63,055 nucleotides of DNA from Parabacteroides sp. PH5-46. GTDB lineage: Bacteria; Bacteroidota; Bacteroidia; Bacteroidales; Tannerellaceae. The stretch covers positions 1 through 63,055 of the forward strand of contig NZ_JARXXA010000022.1 of assembly GCF_029892785.1 (NCBI RefSeq). Direction: 5' to 3'. Both the position numbers and the translations under genes were made by a program. Positions 34,993-44,745 of the stretch are shown here, one piece after another. The notes under the pieces were generated by a model. It saw nothing but the letters and a program-made list of their open reading frames with translations. It searched no databases and was not told where the DNA came from. Within the stretch, counting starts at the first letter, position 1, and each line of letters opens with the position of its first letter.

Positions 34993-37344
34993 TTATAAAC
35001 CTTTTACTAATTCTATATCTTTAATGCAGCGAACAGAATTACCCATAGTAGAACTGGCCGATCCTGCAGCTCTACCGATAGAGCCATCACTTTCCACAAG
35101 CCATACAGGATAATTACTTCCACTTTCCGGTGATGTTACATACCACAAAAATCCTTTATAACCTGGTCCACTTTGTTCCCAGTTGCCGTTTAAATGGCTT
35201 AAGCGTCCATTTTCCAGTTCTGACACCGTAGGAGGATTAAGCGTCCATTCATCTTGATCACTCCTTATAGGTACACGCCATCCTGTGGGGCATGGATCAT
35301 AGTGAGTTTTGATATCGGTTTTCCAATAGTCTCTTTCCGGCGCATTAGGAGTAGCCAGCCAACTACTGTTGTATCTATTTTCTGTTGTATTATGAAAGAA
35401 GGTAGTAGGACGCTGAATTACATAATCTATAGTATTTAAATCCGATACTTCCGTAATCTTGATTACATGTGGCGAAACATTTGTATAGGATCGAGGGAAG
35501 GGATCTTTCCGTCCCCATTGATAGAACAACCCATTGTTATTGCTATGTTTACCCAGCACTGTATACATAAACTTATTCGTATTCGGATCATGGAATCTTA
35601 TATCTGTATCTACACTTTCAGGCATACTCCATATATGCCAACTCCATAAAATTGTTTCAGAAGAACTTCCTCCAACCATACCGATACCATTGCCAACAAA
35701 GAGGGCAACAACTGCATTACCATAATATGAACCATTTGAAGTTGCTGTTACTTCTATATAGCGATTGGATGCATTTCCGGTTCCCTTGATCTCAGCCTTA
35801 AAATCAACCGGAGTTCCAACTGTCACTTCCTTCCATAAGATTTTTGTACGTAAAGAATTTGGATCTATCCCATCCAAATCAGAACCACTTGCTACTTTAG
35901 CAAAAGACAATGGTATTTTTGTTGTTGCTGTATTATTCTTAAACCGCACCATGTAACTATTAGCTCCTCCACTCTGACGAACGTTTACCGTCATAGTCAA
36001 ATCACCTGCTTTAATCGTAACGAGACCCGAACGCTCACTCCCTGTTAAGTTGTTACCTACCATACTAATACGAAGTGTGTTTTTATCTACTTTTTGAATA
36101 TTAAACCAGCTGGATGCTTTAGCTGCTATCCAATCGTTTCCATTTCCATAAGTAGTTAACACCCGGATATCGTAATAGTTATTAGCATCTGTAGACGTTT
36201 TTCCTATCCAAGGCATATTCCAGTCAAAAAGAACTTCAGCAATGCTTACTCCTAACATGTGTTGATTATTATACACAATGTTATGGATGGGTGCATTATT
36301 TTCACTATCAATTGTCAATTCGGATACGATACCGGAAGATGGCGCATCAGCGTCTTCAGCTTCTTGTATTGTTGTAAAGCCGTCACCTTGCACAGAAAGG
36401 ATATTAAAAACATACTTGTAATTTCTTAAAACGGATATATAATTTCCATCCTTCACAAAATCCAAACGGTAGTACGTATAAGCCCCTTTATTATATTTTG
36501 CTTCTAATACTATATATGTTGGTGTTGTATTAGAAGCTGATTTTGCACTATTTTCTCCTATATACATCTCTCGTATTATACCTCCGCTTACGTAGGGCAA
36601 ATTAAAATTAAAGTTGCCTTGTCCTGTAGTCGGAATATTCGGACTTGTTACTTTTGTATTATCATCGATTGTCAGGCTGCCTGACGGAGCTATAAAGCCT
36701 TTTTGTTTTGCGTTGTAGACATATACCTTATTAATCTCAAACTTATCATTGGACAAACTTGCGCTTTTTATTACATCAACCCCTGCCGTTGCACGTAGTA
36801 AATAAATATCCGGCACCTGAGTTGTTGAAGAGGAACTCAAATCTACCAATGTAGCAGATTGCCCCCACATAGGAAAACCGGTAACTGGCGTAGTTGGCTT
36901 AAAGCTTTCCGCATTAAAAATTAAGTTATCTATCAGATATTGCTTGGAGGTTGTGCCCTCTGTAAGGGTTAACCCGTTTATTAACGTTGTAGCATTAGCC
37001 AGAATAACTAAACGGACTGTTTCACTTTGCTTTGCAAGTGTGATCGTAAATGTTTTCTCCCGTCCGGTTCCATTAATAGTTGTTGCCGTTGCTCTTTGCA
37101 GAAATATTTCATTGCCTTGCGTATCTGGCACTCCTTTCTTAAATACCAGAACATCTATCGTTGAAATAGCATTTTCTTGTGACTCGGTCAATGCGTAAGA
37201 CTCTGGAGTCTCTGTCCCCGGTATCAACACTTTCAACGTTAAATTTTTGTCACCACCTTCTTCTGGTCCGGGAGGATCAATATTGGTTTCCGAGGTACAG
37301 GAAATCAGCAACAACAATGATATGAGTATAGTCCATGTCTTCAT
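34993..37344 (-). CDS. FISUMP-type fimbrillin-like lipoprotein
   Basis: A 783-aa protein with lipobox LLISC. Residues 30-360 are fimbrillin-like (RLVILANATTLINGL, GFPMWGQSA, RATAGVDVIKS). Residues 380-480 form a BACON-like domain (SWFNIQ, LTMTVNVRQSGG). The C-terminus is a FISUMP-type domain (DPCPTGWRVP, NYPVWLVES, VRCIKDIEL). Its N-terminal part is related to the lipoprotein at 37391-38758. A pilus tip or accessory subunit is the best guess. It gives the full length missing from the left-edge copy. Confidence 0.8.
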   Translation of the reverse strand: MKTWTILISLLLLISCTSETNIDPPGPEEGGDKNLTLKVLIPGTETPESYALTESQENAISTIDVLVFKKGVPDTQGNEIFLQRATATTINGTGREKTFTITLAKQSETVRLVILANATTLINGLTLTEGTTSKQYLIDNLIFNAESFKPTTPVTGFPMWGQSATLVDLSSSSTTQVPDIYLLRATAGVDVIKSASLSNDKFEINKVYVYNAKQKGFIAPSGSLTIDDNTKVTSPNIPTTGQGNFNFNLPYVSGGIIREMYIGENSAKSASNTTPTYIVLEAKYNKGAYTYYRLDFVKDGNYISVLRNYKYVFNILSVQGDGFTTIQEAEDADAPSSGIVSELTIDSENNAPIHNIVYNNQHMLGVSIAEVLFDWNMPWIGKTSTDANNYYDIRVLTTYGNGNDWIAAKASSWFNIQKVDKNTLRISMVGNNLTGSERSGLVTIKAGDLTMTVNVRQSGGANSYMVRFKNNTATTKIPLSFAKVASGSDLDGIDPNSLRTKILWKEVTVGTPVDFKAEIKGTGNASNRYIEVTATSNGSYYGNAVVALFVGNGIGMVGGSSSETILWSWHIWSMPESVDTDIRFHDPNTNKFMYTVLGKHSNNNGLFYQWGRKDPFPRSYTNVSPHVIKITEVSDLNTIDYVIQRPTTFFHNTTENRYNSSWLATPNAPERDYWKTDIKTHYDPCPTGWRVPIRSDQDEWTLNPPTVSELENGRLSHLNGNWEQSGPGYKGFLWYVTSPESGSNYPVWLVESDGSIGRAAGSASSTMGNSVRCIKDIELVKGL

Positions 37345-37390
37345 TATACCTGTCTTTTTATTTTCAAATCAATTTTATCGTAACTTAAAA

Positions 37391-38758
37391 TTATGGATTA
37401 ATCATTATCTCCTTAGTCAGATTTCCGGCTGTAATCTCTATCAACCTACGATTAATATTCCCGGGATTAAGCGGAGTTAGTGTCAATGTATTCCCACTCC
37501 TGCTTATAGTCAGATCAGTAGCCGGAATAGTAGTTGAATAGTTCCATCCATCATAATAATCCGTATTGATATTAATCTTTCCTATATTCGCTGTAGAAGC
37601 TAATGTTATAATACTCTTATCTATATTTAAATAATAGTCTCCCATTTGAACCGGAGGCATTTCGCTGTCTGACCATGAAACGATAATAACCTTCATGTTC
37701 TGATCTTTATTATTTTGCTCAAATGCCTCATCAGGAGTGGAGTATCCTTCCCCCAGTACGTCGCTGATTATAATTGCATACTTATGGTTGCGTAATATCG
37801 GTTCATAAGCGCCATTATCCAAGAAGTCTACACGATAATAGGTTGTCGTCTGAGAGCCATTAAACTTTCCTCCGATCACCAGACATGTAGCCTCCAAGTG
37901 GTTATCAGTTGCTGGGGCAGCAGCTTCGTGCAAATAGATCTGATAAACCAATTCTTGCAGGTAAGCAGTTGGTTTATATAATCCAGTAGTGAGTTCTTTG
38001 TACTTACAGGCATCATTATAAGGAGCCCTGTCTGTTGGAAGCGCCCCCGGATAAGTAATTATATTAGGTATGGCAGGAAGAGACGGAGCAGTTGCAATCA
38101 AATTTGTTATATTTGCAGATATGGGAGCAATACGTCCGTTTGTATATCGGTTATAAACATACGCCTCCTTTAATTTAAATTTTGTTATTGAAAGATTAGA
38201 TACAATATCAACACTTGCTACTGCCCTAAGCATGCTTACAGAAATAGACAAGCTCTTTTCTATCGGATGTGTTGTTGAAGATTCGCCCCACATGGGTAAT
38301 GGTTTAAAATTGATACCTGTATCCCACTTTCCGGTATTCTCAGCAATAAGTTTTGGCAACAATACATCTTTTTCAACCCCCAAAGTATTAATATGTTGAG
38401 CAATTGAAGAATTAGCATTTGCAATTAATACAAAACGATGACTATCCGTTGTTTTTTTTAACTTCACTGTAAATTGTTTATCCTCCCCAACCATAATAAA
38501 CTCATTGGTTGATGCAGCTTGAGCAAATGTCTCGGAACCACCACTGACTTTAAAAGCCAAAACTGTAACCTCTTTTAATTCGCCTTCCTTGGTATTATTT
38601 AAAGCATATGTAGACGGCTCTTTAGAGAAACTGATTACAAAATCGGCTTCCACATCTCCTTTTTTCAACTCTCCCCCACCAGTGGGTATCTCTGACTGTA
38701 CACAGGATCCTAATATCAGCAGTGATAAAAGAATATAATATGCAAGGCCTACTTTCAT
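37391..38758 (-). CDS. Minor fimbrillin-like lipoprotein
   Basis: About 455 residues with lipobox ILGSC and fimbrillin-like segments (RFVLIANANSSIAQ, PLPMWGESS, MLRAVASVDIVS, EAYVYNRYTNGRIAP, TTYYRVDFLDNGAYEPILRNHKY). The end (LIEITAGNLTKEIMI) resembles a shortened BACON-like strand set. The ATG at 38758 is preferred because it starts a normal lipoprotein signal; the upstream ATG at 38782 adds eight residues. It lies between the Mfa2-like anchor and the FISUMP fimbrillin. It probably equals an accessory tip subunit such as Mfa3-5 or FimC-E by position, not by clear sequence match. Confidence 0.75.
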   Translation of the reverse strand: MKVGLAYYILLSLLILGSCVQSEIPTGGGELKKGDVEADFVISFSKEPSTYALNNTKEGELKEVTVLAFKVSGGSETFAQAASTNEFIMVGEDKQFTVKLKKTTDSHRFVLIANANSSIAQHINTLGVEKDVLLPKLIAENTGKWDTGINFKPLPMWGESSTTHPIEKSLSISVSMLRAVASVDIVSNLSITKFKLKEAYVYNRYTNGRIAPISANITNLIATAPSLPAIPNIITYPGALPTDRAPYNDACKYKELTTGLYKPTAYLQELVYQIYLHEAAAPATDNHLEATCLVIGGKFNGSQTTTYYRVDFLDNGAYEPILRNHKYAIIISDVLGEGYSTPDEAFEQNNKDQNMKVIIVSWSDSEMPPVQMGDYYLNIDKSIITLASTANIGKININTDYYDGWNYSTTIPATDLTISRSGNTLTLTPLNPGNINRRLIEITAGNLTKEIMINP

Positions 38759-38801
38759 ATAATTATTTATTAAATGAACCATTTCTCTATAGTTTTAATA
38801 G

Positions 38802-39770
38802 TTAATACAAGACGATACCGTCCTGCTTCACAATCCGCCAACCATTAACATAAATAATAATTGTACCCGGAACTTCTGGATTCAGTTCATAGCGAATATC
38901 GAATGTGAAATGTTTTTCAAAATCTATATTTGCTCCAGCGGAACTTGCTGCCAAAATAAGTTCCACCAGGTTATCTTCAACAAGAGGGAAATCGGCATCA
39001 CTTCTGCTCACATTTAACATTGGGCTGCGATTACCGGCTATGCGCATGACTGTCAAGCCTGAGAATAATTCATCATTATTCATATTTCTTGAACAGTTGG
39101 CTGTATATTTAAACTTCTCACAAGAAGCAAAAGAATTATCAAAATTATATCTTCCGTTATCATCGGAAATGTTAAACTGGTATGAGTTTAGTAAAGATAC
39201 TTCATCCAAACCAGCTACTTCTACATTGATCCTGTATGTATTCTGCACCATATCCAGATCAATTGTTTGTGATTTCATTGCTGAAATCGGATAGGTATTA
39301 TTGTTATTATAAGTCGCAAAAAACAATGGAGTAATCGAATCAGTCACCAGACCATTCTTTATTGTATTCAAATAAACCTCCACCTCATTAAAAGACGTTT
39401 CACCAGGAATAAATTTTTCAGACGAAATAGAATAAATATCTTTCAAACTTCCCCAGGCAATGAATCGATAATCACCTGTCGACAAACCCGATACGGTCAT
39501 ATAATAGTCGAAACTCATCTGAGGGTACTCATCAATAATTTCTGTAACATACTTTCCGTCCTCATCGAAGATGAATAAATTCATACGTGTTACCTCATCC
39601 GGATTTATCCCTTCTTTATATTCAATACCGTATGTAGCAGGCGTATATTTAAAATATACACGTTTCTCTGTAAAGCAATCTGACAAATCATCGTTAACAC
39701 AGGATTGCAGAAGAAAGAAGAATACCAATGCTAGCGGGAATAAATATATTATTTTATATAATCGTCTCAT
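38802..39770 (-). CDS. Mfa2/FimB-type fimbrial anchor lipoprotein
   Basis: A 322-aa lipoprotein (LLQSC) with family segments CFTEKRVYFKYTPATYGIEY, VTRMNLFIFDEDGKYV, GDYRFIAWGSLKDIYSI and ELILAASSAGANIDFEKHFTFDIRYELN. It sits directly after the major fimbrillin gene, as mfa2 follows mfa1 in Porphyromonas. It should be the outer-membrane anchor of the pilus. A hairpin between the two genes probably lowers its expression relative to the major subunit. Confidence 0.87.
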   Translation of the reverse strand: MRRLYKIIYLFPLALVFFFLLQSCVNDDLSDCFTEKRVYFKYTPATYGIEYKEGINPDEVTRMNLFIFDEDGKYVTEIIDEYPQMSFDYYMTVSGLSTGDYRFIAWGSLKDIYSISSEKFIPGETSFNEVEVYLNTIKNGLVTDSITPLFFATYNNNNTYPISAMKSQTIDLDMVQNTYRINVEVAGLDEVSLLNSYQFNISDDNGRYNFDNSFASCEKFKYTANCSRNMNNDELFSGLTVMRIAGNRSPMLNVSRSDADFPLVEDNLVELILAASSAGANIDFEKHFTFDIRYELNPEVPGTIIIYVNGWRIVKQDGIVLY

Positions 39771-39832
39771 TTTCTTTCTGTTGTTTGTTTTCTGTAGTCA
39801 GAAAGGTATTTAGTCAAAACAATAGAGTAAAA

Positions 39833-39861
39833 GACAAAGGCAAGGCAATCTTGCCTTTGTC
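39833..39861 (-). terminator. Hairpin between major fimbrillin and anchor genes
   Basis: GACAAAGGCAAG (39833-39844) and CTTGCCTTTGTC (39850-39861) form a perfect 12-bp stem with a 5-nt loop. On the minus strand it is followed by TTTTAC, so it may act as a partial terminator, giving more major subunit than anchor mRNA. Confidence 0.75.
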
Positions 39862-39879
39862 TCTATATCTGGTTAATAA

Positions 39880-41289
39880 TTATTTTTGCAGAGTGACATC
39901 TTTAGTAACACCATTCCACTCAACAATATTAACAGTAACTGTTAATTTACCATCGCCATCAACATCATCCTTCTTATCATCTAGAATTTCACCCTGAGGA
40001 TATCCTAATGAGTTAATTTTAGTAACATTTAGCTGGTAATAATCATTACGGATTGTTTGCTTAGTATCAGCCGCACCAGTAAATACCCAATAGAAGCAAG
40101 TCTGATCTTTAAACAACTCAACCTCAACATTATGAGGAGTGCCTAGAGGTACAACATCAAATACTTCGTTTCTAAAGGCAATAGCTTCTGACTCATTCTT
40201 AAAGAAATAAACCTCAGACGCATTACGTACAACATATAAGTTGTTAGGGCTAGGAACCGACCAAGCTACCTGTGTTGGCGCTACAAGAGAACCTGCTGTA
40301 TAAGTAACAGTGAAAGGAGGTTCAAATTGAACTTTTATACAAGCGTAAGTAGATGCACCATACGCTGCCACATCAGAAGTATTTTCAAGAACATATTTTG
40401 AATTCGTTTCTGTAAAATTAGTAGTTACCGGTTTAAATTGAGATATTTCCCAAGTAGCACCTCTTCTTGTTACAAATTCATTTGCAAAATTCTTTCTGAA
40501 AGCTGCATCTAGATTTGGTTTTGAACCACTCATTGGGGTAGTATAATTCGGGTCATGATTACCTGGGTTAGGCAAATAATAAGTAGACATATTAGCTTGT
40601 CCCATAGCAAATGCCATTGTAGAGATATTATACTTAATATCTTTTTCTGTAACAGTACCACTTAAAGTCGTTTTTACATTAACCTTGGCAACCAAACGCT
40701 TAACATCTACAGTAATGCTTGTTTCTGTATCTGCTATAATCTGAGCCTGAACCCCTGAAGTAGCTGAAGAAAACATATGAAATCCTTCATTCGTTGGAGT
40801 AGCATTTATACCGGCAAACATAGGATATGTCAGCTTAAATGTATCTAGAGCATTTGACAAAGAAGAAGTAGGACGCAAATCCAACATCTTTCTTGATGCT
40901 GCAGGAAGAGCTGCTGTATAGTAATTTGAACTAGCTGGAGCACCAAAAACTCCATTTCCTAAGTTAACTCCTACATAAACAGTTACTGCTCCTGAGGGTA
41001 ATGGAATTTTTTCAACAGTTAGCTGAGATGCGTTTACTACAGTATCCTTTATTGTTCCATTCTGGTGTACAATCGAAACTAACACATTCTTTACTTCTTT
41101 TTCTGAAGCAATAGCTGGAACATCAGCGTAGGTCTCTGCTCCATTGACGAATTTTAATTCCAAAACACCCATTTTGTCAGCTTTCTGAATCTCAGTCGGC
41201 CCATTCGTTTCTTCACTGGAGCAACCAGTAAAACCTGCTGCTACAATAGCAGCCATCATAAAAAACTTAAACGTCTTTTTCATTTTCAC
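39880..41289 (-). CDS. Major fimbrial subunit, Mfa1/FimA type
   Basis: A 469-aa lipoprotein precursor (GFTGC lipobox) of the Mfa1-type fimbrillin group. Segments include MGVLELKFVNGAETYADVPA near the N-terminus, VYVGVNLGNGVFG, MFSSATSGVQAQI, RLVAKVNVKTTLSG and a C-terminal TVTVNIVEWNGVTKDVTLQ strand typical of the family. Type V pilins are exported as lipoproteins and assembled on the surface after proteolytic trimming, with donor-strand exchange. That mechanism is established in relatives and inferred here. The start may be the second Met (41283). It lies between DUF3868/OmpA and the Mfa2 anchor. Confidence 0.85.
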   Translation of the reverse strand: MKMKKTFKFFMMAAIVAAGFTGCSSEETNGPTEIQKADKMGVLELKFVNGAETYADVPAIASEKEVKNVLVSIVHQNGTIKDTVVNASQLTVEKIPLPSGAVTVYVGVNLGNGVFGAPASSNYYTAALPAASRKMLDLRPTSSLSNALDTFKLTYPMFAGINATPTNEGFHMFSSATSGVQAQIIADTETSITVDVKRLVAKVNVKTTLSGTVTEKDIKYNISTMAFAMGQANMSTYYLPNPGNHDPNYTTPMSGSKPNLDAAFRKNFANEFVTRRGATWEISQFKPVTTNFTETNSKYVLENTSDVAAYGASTYACIKVQFEPPFTVTYTAGSLVAPTQVAWSVPSPNNLYVVRNASEVYFFKNESEAIAFRNEVFDVVPLGTPHNVEVELFKDQTCFYWVFTGAADTKQTIRNDYYQLNVTKINSLGYPQGEILDDKKDDVDGDGKLTVTVNIVEWNGVTKDVTLQK

Positions 41290-41354
41290 TTGAATTTTTA
41301 ATTAATAAAAAAAGTCTATTTAATTGTGAATTGTTAATTGTCAGCTGTTTATAA

Positions 41355-42851
41355 TTAATTGCGAAGCAATTTCTCCGCTTCTTCTTTCCTTCTTAGCTCT
41401 TCCAGGTTCTTCAAGGCTGTATCCAGATTGCCTTCCGATGCTCTCTGGAACAAACTCTTCGCCCTGGCGGTGTTACCTCTCATCATTTCCAACAAGCCCA
41501 GGTTGTTGTAATATTCGGCAGTGTTACGCTCTGCACGTTGAAGGTAACGTTCAGCTCTTGTCAGGTCTTTCGTCAACAAGGCTAAAGCTGCTGCATTCAG
41601 GTTTGCCACAGGATCATCCGGAAAGACCTTTACTGCCGTATCAAATACTTCCATGAACTCTTTGCTACCCTCCGGATAAGTGTTCGCCACCATAAACATT
41701 TCGTTCAAGCTCAATTGCTTCGGATGAGTCTTGATTACCTGCTTGGCTTCCTCTACATTGAAGTTCCTAGCATTGTAATCGATCCGGGATACTACACGTC
41801 TTAACTGAGGATACAGCGTGTGTAACAACTGCTGGTAAGTTCTGCCGCCATTCAAGGCTTTCAAACGGTTCTTGCGTTCATTGCCACCGTAATAGTTGAT
41901 GATCGACAGGATAGTCCCCTTCGGCTCAATATAAGACTGTTGTACCAATCTGGGCAAACCTTCCCAATCTTCACCGCCATAACCTACCTGGTAGAGGTGT
42001 GAAGGTACACCGGCTCTCATTGACAAATAGTTTCTGAGGGCTTCGGCTCTGCCTCTTGACAACTGGTTGTTGAAATTCACATCACCTTCCGGCGAAGCGT
42101 AACCGGTGATTAACACTCCTGTTACGGTCAGGTTCTTATCCGTACGGATTTCGTTGATGATCTGTTCTATCTTCGCCAACTCCCTGGGGTTGTTACCAAA
42201 GCTGGGGTTGATCTCTGTTCTGGCTACAGGGAAATCAAGGAAGATATCGCTCGACTCGTTTCTGGCCTTCACTTGTTCTACCTCCGGGCGGATATAAGCT
42301 ACATTAGGAAGCGTACGGTACTCTTTTGCTCCTTCCAGGATGATACGGTTTGCCACCTTGTCTGAGCCTAATACTTCAGCATAGCCGGCACAGCCGCATA
42401 AGTCCGTTTCAACTTCCATACGCGCATCACGCATCCAGGGTTCAAACGCTAGAGACTGACGGTAGCGGTAGACCTTACGGTTTTCCGGTGTTAGTGGGAT
42501 TACGGCATAATGCTTGTTCTTTATCTGGCGTTCCCAGCCATTCAGGGCTACTTCCCGTTCGAAGGCCTTCTGCCGCTGGCGGCCATTGATAAGCAGGTTC
42601 TTCATCTTTACTTCACGCCCCTGCGAACTGATCAGTTTAGGAGTCAGCACCAGATAACGCTGGGTGTTCAACTCCAAGTCTGTCAGGTCAAGGTCCATTA
42701 CCAGTTGAACGGAATCTTCCACCTGACGCAAGCGCTGGATCTTTACCGGTAACTGACCATCAAAGATCACTGATTCGGTTTGAGCTTCTGAGGGAGTTAT
42801 TAATACAAAGGACAGAACCCCTACACATATACTATATATTAGCTTCTTCAT
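41355..42851 (-). CDS. DUF3868/OmpA-domain protein with TPR-like tail
   Basis: A 498-aa exported protein. An N-terminal DUF3868-like domain (residues 25-190) is followed by an OmpA-like peptidoglycan-binding region (NPRELAKIEQIINEIR, GYASPEGDVNFNNQLSRGRAEALRNYL). The last 100 residues include TPR-like helices (NLNAAALALLTKDLTRAERYLQRAE, YYNNLGLLEMMRGNTARAKSLF). Such genes commonly precede fimbrillin genes in Bacteroides and Parabacteroides. It may link the pilus base to the cell wall. That role is an inference from domain content and position. Confidence 0.83.
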   Translation of the reverse strand: MKKLIYSICVGVLSFVLITPSEAQTESVIFDGQLPVKIQRLRQVEDSVQLVMDLDLTDLELNTQRYLVLTPKLISSQGREVKMKNLLINGRQRQKAFEREVALNGWERQIKNKHYAVIPLTPENRKVYRYRQSLAFEPWMRDARMEVETDLCGCAGYAEVLGSDKVANRIILEGAKEYRTLPNVAYIRPEVEQVKARNESSDIFLDFPVARTEINPSFGNNPRELAKIEQIINEIRTDKNLTVTGVLITGYASPEGDVNFNNQLSRGRAEALRNYLSMRAGVPSHLYQVGYGGEDWEGLPRLVQQSYIEPKGTILSIINYYGGNERKNRLKALNGGRTYQQLLHTLYPQLRRVVSRIDYNARNFNVEEAKQVIKTHPKQLSLNEMFMVANTYPEGSKEFMEVFDTAVKVFPDDPVANLNAAALALLTKDLTRAERYLQRAERNTAEYYNNLGLLEMMRGNTARAKSLFQRASEGNLDTALKNLEELRRKEEAEKLLRN

Positions 42852-42863
42852 TTTCGGTACGGT

Positions 42864-43451
42864 TTATTTGATGATATAAATAATACTGATTCCTGCTTTG
42901 GTAGGGCCAAAGTAGTTCTTCGTATAATCGTCTATCTTCTCGGCACATTTCTCACAAGGGTACTTGGCGTGATCCAGGTAAGCATAACCCACACCAACCG
43001 TAGCCTCAATGCTCCAACGTTTACTGAGTATCCACTGGTAACCGTAAGAAATACCGCCGCCGTACAGGTTACCCTCATAGCGGTGATCGTTCAGACCAAA
43101 AATCTTCAGACCTCCGACATTATAGCCGGCTACATGTGCATGCAAACCAAAGAAGTGGCCGTTGAACTTTTCGCATAACCAATAACGGACTTCAGGCTGT
43201 CCACCCCAATGCTTCAACTTACGATCCTTCGGGAAATCCCATGGGTTATAGTTGACAGGCAATTCTAGCGTCCACTGAGGAGCCAAGCCGATCTCAAGAC
43301 CCAGGTTGATCGTACTGGTTGCATCGTACAGTAAGTTCGTCTTTAGGGCTATGCCCTGAGATTTTATAAAAGGGGAAAAAAACATTAGCAATAGCACAGC
43401 TATGGCTGTTCTTTTTATCCACTTAACGGTTATCCAATTCCTAGTTTTCAT
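42864..43451 (-). CDS. DUF3575 outer-membrane-like protein
   Basis: A 195-aa exported protein with DUF3575 features (GIALKTNLLYDATSTINLGLEIGL, WTLELPVNYNPWDF, WLCEKFNGHFFGLHAHVAGYN, GISYGYQWILSKRWSIEATVGVGYAYL). It looks like a small beta-barrel. It opens the fimbrial operon, 12 bp before the OmpA gene. The upstream gap holds a 21-bp near-palindrome and no clear -7 box. Confidence 0.82.
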   Translation of the reverse strand: MKTRNWITVKWIKRTAIAVLLLMFFSPFIKSQGIALKTNLLYDATSTINLGLEIGLAPQWTLELPVNYNPWDFPKDRKLKHWGGQPEVRYWLCEKFNGHFFGLHAHVAGYNVGGLKIFGLNDHRYEGNLYGGGISYGYQWILSKRWSIEATVGVGYAYLDHAKYPCEKCAEKIDDYTKNYFGPTKAGISIIYIIK

Positions 43452-43497
43452 CAGTTAGTCATAAAAATTACACGATTCATCTTAGATATTCTTTATC

Positions 43498-43518
43498 CTG
43501 TCTCTTACTAAGTGACAG
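43498..43518. promoter_or_regulatory. Palindrome upstream of fimbrial operon
   Basis: The core GTCTCTTACTAAGTGAC (43500-43516) sits in a 21-bp palindrome with CTGTC/GACAG ends, a central C and one mismatched pair. It nearly matches the palindrome at 44700-44716, 1,200 bp away. It lies about 50 bp upstream of the DUF3575 gene. Confidence 0.7.
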
Positions 43519-43608
43519 ACTCAATAGTGAAATCCAATAAATTTTTACAAATGTCCATCATTTTTAGATATGTATAATTCTTAATTTCCGTAAAAAAATT
43601 CACAATTA

Positions 43609-44469
43609 TCAATAGTTTCCATTTTTGAGAAAATAACTCCTCAGTTTTCCGGGAGGCATACCAAATTCCTTTTTGCAGAAATCATTCATTTGAGAAGAAG
43701 AAGTAAAACCACATTCTTCACTAATTTCTTTCATGGATTTAGAGGATTGCCTGATTTCTCTAACTAAGTGATCCGTTCGCTTTTCCTTCATCCATTTATA
43801 AGGAGATGAATTAAAGGCTTTTCTGAACTCTTTTTCAAAGCCAGAGAGGCTTAAATTAGCCTTTTGAGCAAATTCTTTTACTGTCTTTATCCTAGAGTAA
43901 TTTTTGAGTATAAAATAGGTGAAACTAGTATTAGAACTCAATATAGGTGCAAACAATGCAGTTAACTCCTGCTTGAAGTAGCATAACTTCATCAATAAAA
44001 GTAACTCCTTTATTTTCAACTCAAAAACCTTTGGGCAATTTATTTTCGAATCAAGATATGTTAGCAGGCAGCGAATATAATCTTGCATAGGCTCCTTTAT
44101 TCTTAAAGGTGTAGAATATGGTGTATCAAGTATTTCTTCGTTGCTGTTTACCACGTTATATAAAAGAGATTTGTCTCTAAGTATTTGTTCTCCAATAGAG
44201 AAACTTAACAAGTTAGTATCTTTATCGAATTCTACTTTATAAATATTGCCGGGAGAAAGAAATATAATATCTCCTTCTTTAAGATATATAGGAGGAGCGG
44301 CTCCTATGAATAACCTGGCTTCTCCTGAAAGTAAAATTAAAATTTCCCCTTCATTTAATAGCTTCTCAACGGACTCTCTTTTAACATAATTTAGAGATTT
44401 TACGGTATGACTGCCCACCTTATCTTTACAGTGGCAGTCTTGCTCTTGTTGTTTACAAAATAGCCTCAT
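43609..44469 (-). CDS. AraC-family regulator upstream of fimbrial operon
   Basis: A 286-aa regulator. The N-terminal sensor half shows LNEGEILILLSGEARLFIG and EGDIIFLSPGNIYKVEF. The AraC domain at the C-terminus shows LSGFEKEFRKAFNSSPYKWMKEKR and FTSSSQMNDFCKKEFGMPPGKL. It starts with an unusual Cys/His-rich stretch (CKQQEQDCHCK), which could bind a metal or sense redox state. It is transcribed toward the fimbrial operon and flanked by two near-identical palindromes. It probably controls that operon. Confidence 0.88.
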   Translation of the reverse strand: MRLFCKQQEQDCHCKDKVGSHTVKSLNYVKRESVEKLLNEGEILILLSGEARLFIGAAPPIYLKEGDIIFLSPGNIYKVEFDKDTNLLSFSIGEQILRDKSLLYNVVNSNEEILDTPYSTPLRIKEPMQDYIRCLLTYLDSKINCPKVFELKIKELLLLMKLCYFKQELTALFAPILSSNTSFTYFILKNYSRIKTVKEFAQKANLSLSGFEKEFRKAFNSSPYKWMKEKRTDHLVREIRQSSKSMKEISEECGFTSSSQMNDFCKKEFGMPPGKLRSYFLKNGNY

Positions 44470-44699
44470 AAAATATTGTTAGTCAATGTGTTTATAAAAA
44501 GTTTTCCATTTCTCTTTTTCTTTTTGTTTCTTTTCTATTCTACAAAAGTCTTTGAAACCAGCGCCTCTGCGTGATTTCTTTCATATTCCAGTTAATTTTT
44601 TGTTTTCTTTTTTGTTTTCTCTTCTTGGAAAAGTAAGAATTAGTAATAATTTAATCACAACACATATAGAGTGTTACACTCATGAAATCTAAAAATACC

Positions 44700-44716
44700 G
44701 TCACTTAGTAAGTGAC
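44700..44716. promoter_or_regulatory. 17-bp palindrome GTCACTTAGTAAGTGAC
   Basis: Perfect 8-bp arms surround a central G. It lies 30-50 bp downstream of the predicted AraC -7 box, so inside the leader, and partners the near-copy at 43498-43518. The central base is G here and C there, so the two sites face opposite ways. Confidence 0.7.
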
Positions 44717-44745
44717 AGTCACGTTCACCAACAGCTAAATCTTCA

